Of a stretch of 64,000 bases of DNA, positions 61,097-64,000 are shown in pieces. The notes under the pieces are model-generated. The model did not search any database. It saw only the letters and a list, made by a program, of their open reading frames with translations, and was not told the origin of the DNA. Both the position numbers and the translations under genes were made by a program. How positions within the stretch are numbered: the first letter of the stretch is position 1; each line of letters starts with the position of its first letter. This stretch comes from Collybiopsis luxurians FD-317 M1 (lineage: Eukaryota > Basidiomycota > Agaricomycetes > Agaricales > Omphalotaceae), in the NCBI GenBank assembly GCA_000827265.1, contig KN834797.1, forward strand, positions 345,656-409,655, given 5' to 3'.

Positions 61097-61195
61097 GGTG
61101 ACTGACAAAGTAACTTGGCGGATTCAAACTCCGCTAACTTGGCCTTACAAAAGTAACTTAAGTTACTTTGGGCCGACAAAGTTACTTTGCGCTTA
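61097..61195. mobile_element. Left end of 1.6-kb-family TIR element, interrupted
   Basis: Begins GGTGACTGACAAAGTAACTT like the element at 50703, followed by CCGCTAACTTGGCCTTACAA and AAGTAACTTAAGTTACTT. It is cut after about 99 bp by the palindromic element at 61196; the remainder may lie beyond the right edge. Confidence 0.75.
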
Positions 61196-61498
61196 CACAC
61201 CTGGCTGAAGAGTTTTTCCCGGCCGAAAAATTTAAGGGGAAATGCTAAACACAATTATTAATTTTTCCTAAGAAATTGAAATCCTTTTTCATAGGAAAAC
61301 TTTACTATTTTTCACCCGATTAAGAATATCTTTCTCGTAAGATAAAATTGGCCTTTCGGCCAAGATAAAGATTATCTTTCGGCACAGATAATGGTAATCT
61401 TTCACGCCTGTTAAATTTTAAATTTGTCCTTCGCAAAACCAAATGCCCGCTTTTTGCGGAAGCGCCGAAAAGGCGCTCAACTTTACATATAATGTATT

Positions 61499-62166
61499 CT
61501 ACAGGTATCGCTCTGGTAACTGTACATCGTAGAGGGAAAATTCCTTCTCAGATACATGCAACTTTGCCCGCTGAAAGTCCGTTAAAGCCTCGAGATAACC
61601 ATCTGCAAAGAAAGACACAGGCCATCCTTTCGGAGGCTTGCGGTCCGTTACTTTGCATTTGCCATCGTCTCGAACCCTACGCTTACCAGCCTTTCCGCTC
61701 TGAGTAAAGTGCGTCTTTTCAACGTTAGGGACTTTATCCATGAACGCGACCAGTTTTGCCAAAAGAGGGTGCCGGAATGGGATAATCATGGGAAGCTTTA
61801 CAGATTCCTCCAATTTGCGTCCGTCAGCCACCACCTTCTCTACACCGTCTTCATCCTCTGACATCCCTCCGCTCCCCATTTTCGTGAAAACCTGCAGGCA
61901 GAGCAGGAAGAGCTTTGTACCTTCCTGGTCATCCCTTTCCCTGCATATTGCCACCATAGATACACTGATTTCACAGCGGGCATGAAATTTCTACAAAATC
62001 GGAGAGCGGCGAGTGCAACAAATTGGAGAAGAACCAACAGAACAATATACATGGGGGTTGCTAAGCAGGTACAAACTTGAGCAAGTTGAAGAGAGAGATA
62101 AAGATGGTTCAATTTGATGCGGAAGGCAGACTGATGATACCGTCGAGTGCAATGAGACTCGCTCAT
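61499..62166 (-). CDS. Two-exon 193-aa protein of the palindrome, left copy
   Basis: Exons 62166-62077 and 61990-61499 join through an 86-bp intron (GTTTGT...TTTTGTAG) in frame. It begins MSESHCTRRYHQSAFRIKLN and continues KFHARCEISVSMVAICRERD. The centre has MGSGGMSEDED, then a basic/hydrophobic block with IIPFRHPLLAKLVAFMD and VTDRKPPKGWPVSFFADGYL, ending DVQLPERYL. The GMSxDE motif followed by a W/F-R-x-P block and a PPKGxPxxF block recalls a mushroom-specific family of hypothetical proteins expanded with transposons; this rests on memory of the pattern. The right copy differs at only about ten residues with no indels, so both frames have been kept open since the duplication. Confidence 0.68.
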
Positions 62167-62241
62167 GATAACTAACCATCTGGATCTATAGCCTTAAGTG
62201 CAAATGTCTGGGAAGGAATTTTCCCTCTACGAGGTACAGTA

Positions 62242-62604
62242 ACAGTTACATACCAGCAGAATACGAAATGTAAATTTGAGCGCCTTTTCGGCACTTCCGC
62301 AAAAAGCGGGCATTTGGTTTCGTGAAGGAAAAATTTAAAATTTAGCAGGCGCGAAAGATTATCATTATCTGTGCCGAAAGATAACCTTTATCTTGGCCGA
62401 AAGATAATCTTTTTCTTGGCCAAAATATTATCTTTATCTTGGCCGAAAGACCAATTTTATCTTCAAGAAAGATATACTTAATCGGGTGAAAAATGATAAA
62501 GTTTTCCTATGAAAAAGGATTTCAATTTCTTAGGAAAAATTAATAATTGTTTTTAGCATTTCCCCTTAAATTTTTCGGCTGGGAAAAACTTGTTGGTTAG
62601 GTGT
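62242..62604 (+). repeat. Central copy of the terminal block
   Basis: Carries the 3' end of a related gene copy (ATACCAGCAGAATACGAAAT), the GCGCCTTTTCGGCACTTCCG stretch, the 23-bp array and TTTTTCGGCTGGGAAAAACTT, in the same orientation as the right terminal block. It is the spacer of the palindrome. Confidence 0.8.
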
Positions 62605-62679
62605 GACTGTACCTTGTAGAGGGAAAATTCCTTCCCAGACATTTGCACTTAAGGCTATAGATCCAGATGGTTAGTTATC

Positions 62680-63347
62680 ATGAGCGAGTCTCATCGCACT
62701 CGACGGTATCATCAGTCTGCCTTCCGCATCAAATTGAACCATCTTTATCTCTCTCTTCAACTTGCTCAAGTTTGTACCTGCTTAGCAACCCCCATGTATA
62801 TTGTTCTGTTGGTTCTTCTCCAATTTGTTGCACTCGCCGCTCTCCGATTTTGTAGAAATTTCATGCCCGCTGTGAAATCAGTGTATCTATGGTGGCAATA
62901 TGCAGGGAAAGGGATGACCAGGAAGGTACAAAGCTCTTCCTGTTCTGCCTGCAAGTTTTCATGAAAATGGGGAGCGGAGGGATGTCAGAGGATGAAGACA
63001 GTGTAGAGAAGGTGGTGGCTGACGGACGCAAATTAGAGGAATCTGTAAAGCTTCCCATGATTATCCCATTCCGGCACCCTCTTTTGGTGAAACTGGTCGC
63101 ATTCGTGGATAAAGTCCCTAACATTGAAAGGACGCACTTTACTCAGAGTGGAAAGGCTGGTAAGCATAGGGTTCGAGACGATGGCAAATGCAAAGTAACG
63201 GACCGCAAGCCTCCGAAAGGATGGCCTGTGTCTTTCTTTGCAGATGGTTATCTCGAGGCTTTAATGGACTTTCAGCGGGCAAAGTTGCATGTATCTGAGA
63301 AGGAATTTTCCCTCTACGATGTACAGTTACCAGAGCGATACCTGTAG
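62680..63347 (+). CDS. Two-exon 193-aa protein of the palindrome, right copy
   Basis: Exons 62680-62769 and 62856-63347 mirror the left copy exactly, including the GTTTGT donor and 86-bp intron. Without splicing the first frame would read as a hydrophobic 94-aa peptide; splicing instead gives a soluble, charged 193-aa protein with continuous GMSEDEDSVEKVVADG, MIIPFRHPLLVKLVAFVD, HFTQSGKAGKHRVRDDG and FFADGYLEALMDFQRAKLHV. Substitutions between copies are mostly conservative (A/V, M/V, V/I, K/R), compatible with some protein constraint. Function unknown. A promoter could lie in the shared spacer at 62242-62604. Confidence 0.68.
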
Positions 63348-63439
63348 AATACATTATATGTAAAGTTGAGCGCCTTTTCGGCACTTCCACAAAAAGCGGG
63401 CATTTGGTTTCGCGAAGGAAAAATTTAAAATTTAACAGG

Positions 63440-63545
63440 CGTGAAAGATTACCATTATCTGTGCCGAAAGATAATCTTTATCTTGGCTGAAAGATAATCA
63501 TTATCTGGGCCGAAAGGCCAATTTTATCTTACGAGAAAGATATTC
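63440..63545 (+). repeat. 23-bp subterminal array, right arm
   Basis: Tandem units with core GGCCGAAAGATAATC and a TTATCTT end. The matching left-arm array (about 61325-61410, inverted) has one unit fewer; versions with diverged units lie at 62360-62465 and 63790-63900. Confidence 0.8.
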
Positions 63546-63676
63546 TTAATCGGGTGAAAAATAGTAAAGTTTTCCTATGAAAAAGGATTTCAATTTCTTA
63601 GGAAAAATTAATAATTGTGTTTAGCATTTCCCCTTAAATTTTTCGGCCGGGAAAAACTCGTCGGCCAGGTGTGAGT

Positions 63677-64000
63677 AACAGTTACATACCAGCAGAATAC
63701 GAAATGTAAATTTGAGCGCCTTTTCAGCACTTCCGCAAAAAGCGGGCATTTGGTTTCGTGAAGGAAAAATTTAAAATTTAGCAGGCGCGAAAGATTATCA
63801 TTATCTTGGCCGAAAGATAATCTTTTTCTTGGCCGAAATATTATCTTTATCTTGGCCAAAAGGCTATCTTTTTCTTGGCCGAAAGACCAATTTTATCTTA
63901 CGAGAAAGATATGCTTAATCGGGTGAAAAATGATAAAGTTTTCCTATGAAAAAGGATTTCAATTTCTTAGGAAAATTAATAATTGTTTTTAGCATTTCCC
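63677..64000 (+). repeat. Additional terminal block running off the right edge
   Basis: Starts AGTAACAGTTACATACCAGC and repeats the order of the central block 62242-62604 almost base for base, including its particular variant of the 23-bp array. This indicates that another unit of the same family lies adjacent, possibly extending past the window. Confidence 0.75.

Larger units (their letters stand above)
61196..63673. mobile_element. 2.5-kb palindromic element with head-to-head gene copies
   Basis: Arms 61196-62241 and 62605-63673 are inverted repeats of each other, about 98% identical by eye. They are exactly symmetric (positions sum to 124,846) from the gene 3' ends to the spacer. Outer ends read CACACCTGGC then GAGTTTTTCCCGGCCGAAAA inward on both sides. 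The right arm is longer by one 23-bp unit of a subterminal array. The 363-bp spacer is itself a copy of the terminal block. Target duplication not identified. Autonomous or not is unknown: no classical transposase, rep or RT motif is present. Confidence 0.8.

Noticed and set aside
62680..62964. 94-aa hydrophobic ORF, looks like a membrane protein
   Set aside because: The hydrophobic part (62770-62855) is better read as an 86-bp intron; splicing gives a continuous 193-aa protein in both mirror copies.
1..64000. tRNA, rRNA, LTR retrotransposon and prokaryote-type features
   Set aside because: I found no convincing tRNA box pairs, no rRNA-like sequence, no long direct repeats with reverse-transcriptase motifs, and no operon or CRISPR structure; a tRNAscan and an RT HMM search would be needed to exclude them fully.

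Overview
The window is nuclear DNA from a filamentous basidiomycete, most likely an Agaricomycete (mushroom lineage). Its genes are split by many short GT-AG introns (about 45-90 bp), often with microexons. The gene set is typical of the group: NACHT-WD40 NLR-like proteins, a DUF6535 membrane protein, mpaB-type ER oxygenases and a GPI-anchored fasciclin protein. The spaces between genes hold many short TIR elements and decayed gene copies. The species cannot be named from sequence alone. Exon models here were built by eye from splice sites, reading-frame continuity and protein-family conservation.

1-18.2 kb is the gene-rich part. It holds a secreted PLC-like phosphodiesterase running off the left edge (-), two tandem mpaB/rubber-oxygenase-domain genes with matching 12-exon structures (+), a PHO84-type phosphate transporter of 553 aa (-), a GPI-anchored two-FAS1-domain protein of 407 aa (-), a DUF1348 protein of 158 aa (-) and an alkyltransferase-like (Atl1-type) DNA-repair protein of 114 aa with Trp in place of the catalytic Cys (-). 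All complete models keep an open frame across every proposed splice.

18.2-46 kb is dynamic. Two related NACHT-WD40 genes lie here. Copy A (20.8-26.4 kb) is a multiply broken pseudogene carrying a 1,086-bp TIR element inside its NACHT region. Copy B (33.8-37.7 kb) is nearly intact but has a one-base contraction in an A run just before the WD40 array. Around them lie hAT-type miniature elements with perfect 8-bp target duplications and at least three copies of a decayed gene family (28.6-32.6, 42.3-45.7 and 60.7-61.1 kb, with further relatives near 19.6-20.4 kb).

46-64 kb holds an intact 16-exon aldehyde dehydrogenase (499 aa), a 1.6-kb element with a 9-bp target duplication, two small inverted-repeat elements upstream of a large DUF6535 gene (1,182 aa), two decayed ORFs (coiled-coil and ubiquitin-like) and, at the right edge, a 2.5-kb near-perfect palindrome. 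Its arms each carry one copy of a two-exon 193-aa gene, head to head, bordered by arrays of a 23-bp repeat. This palindrome and the NLR pair are the most interesting parts of the window. I see no pathway linking the genes; the left-hand genes look like ordinary housekeeping or secondary-metabolism loci and the rest is a transposon-rich NLR neighbourhood.
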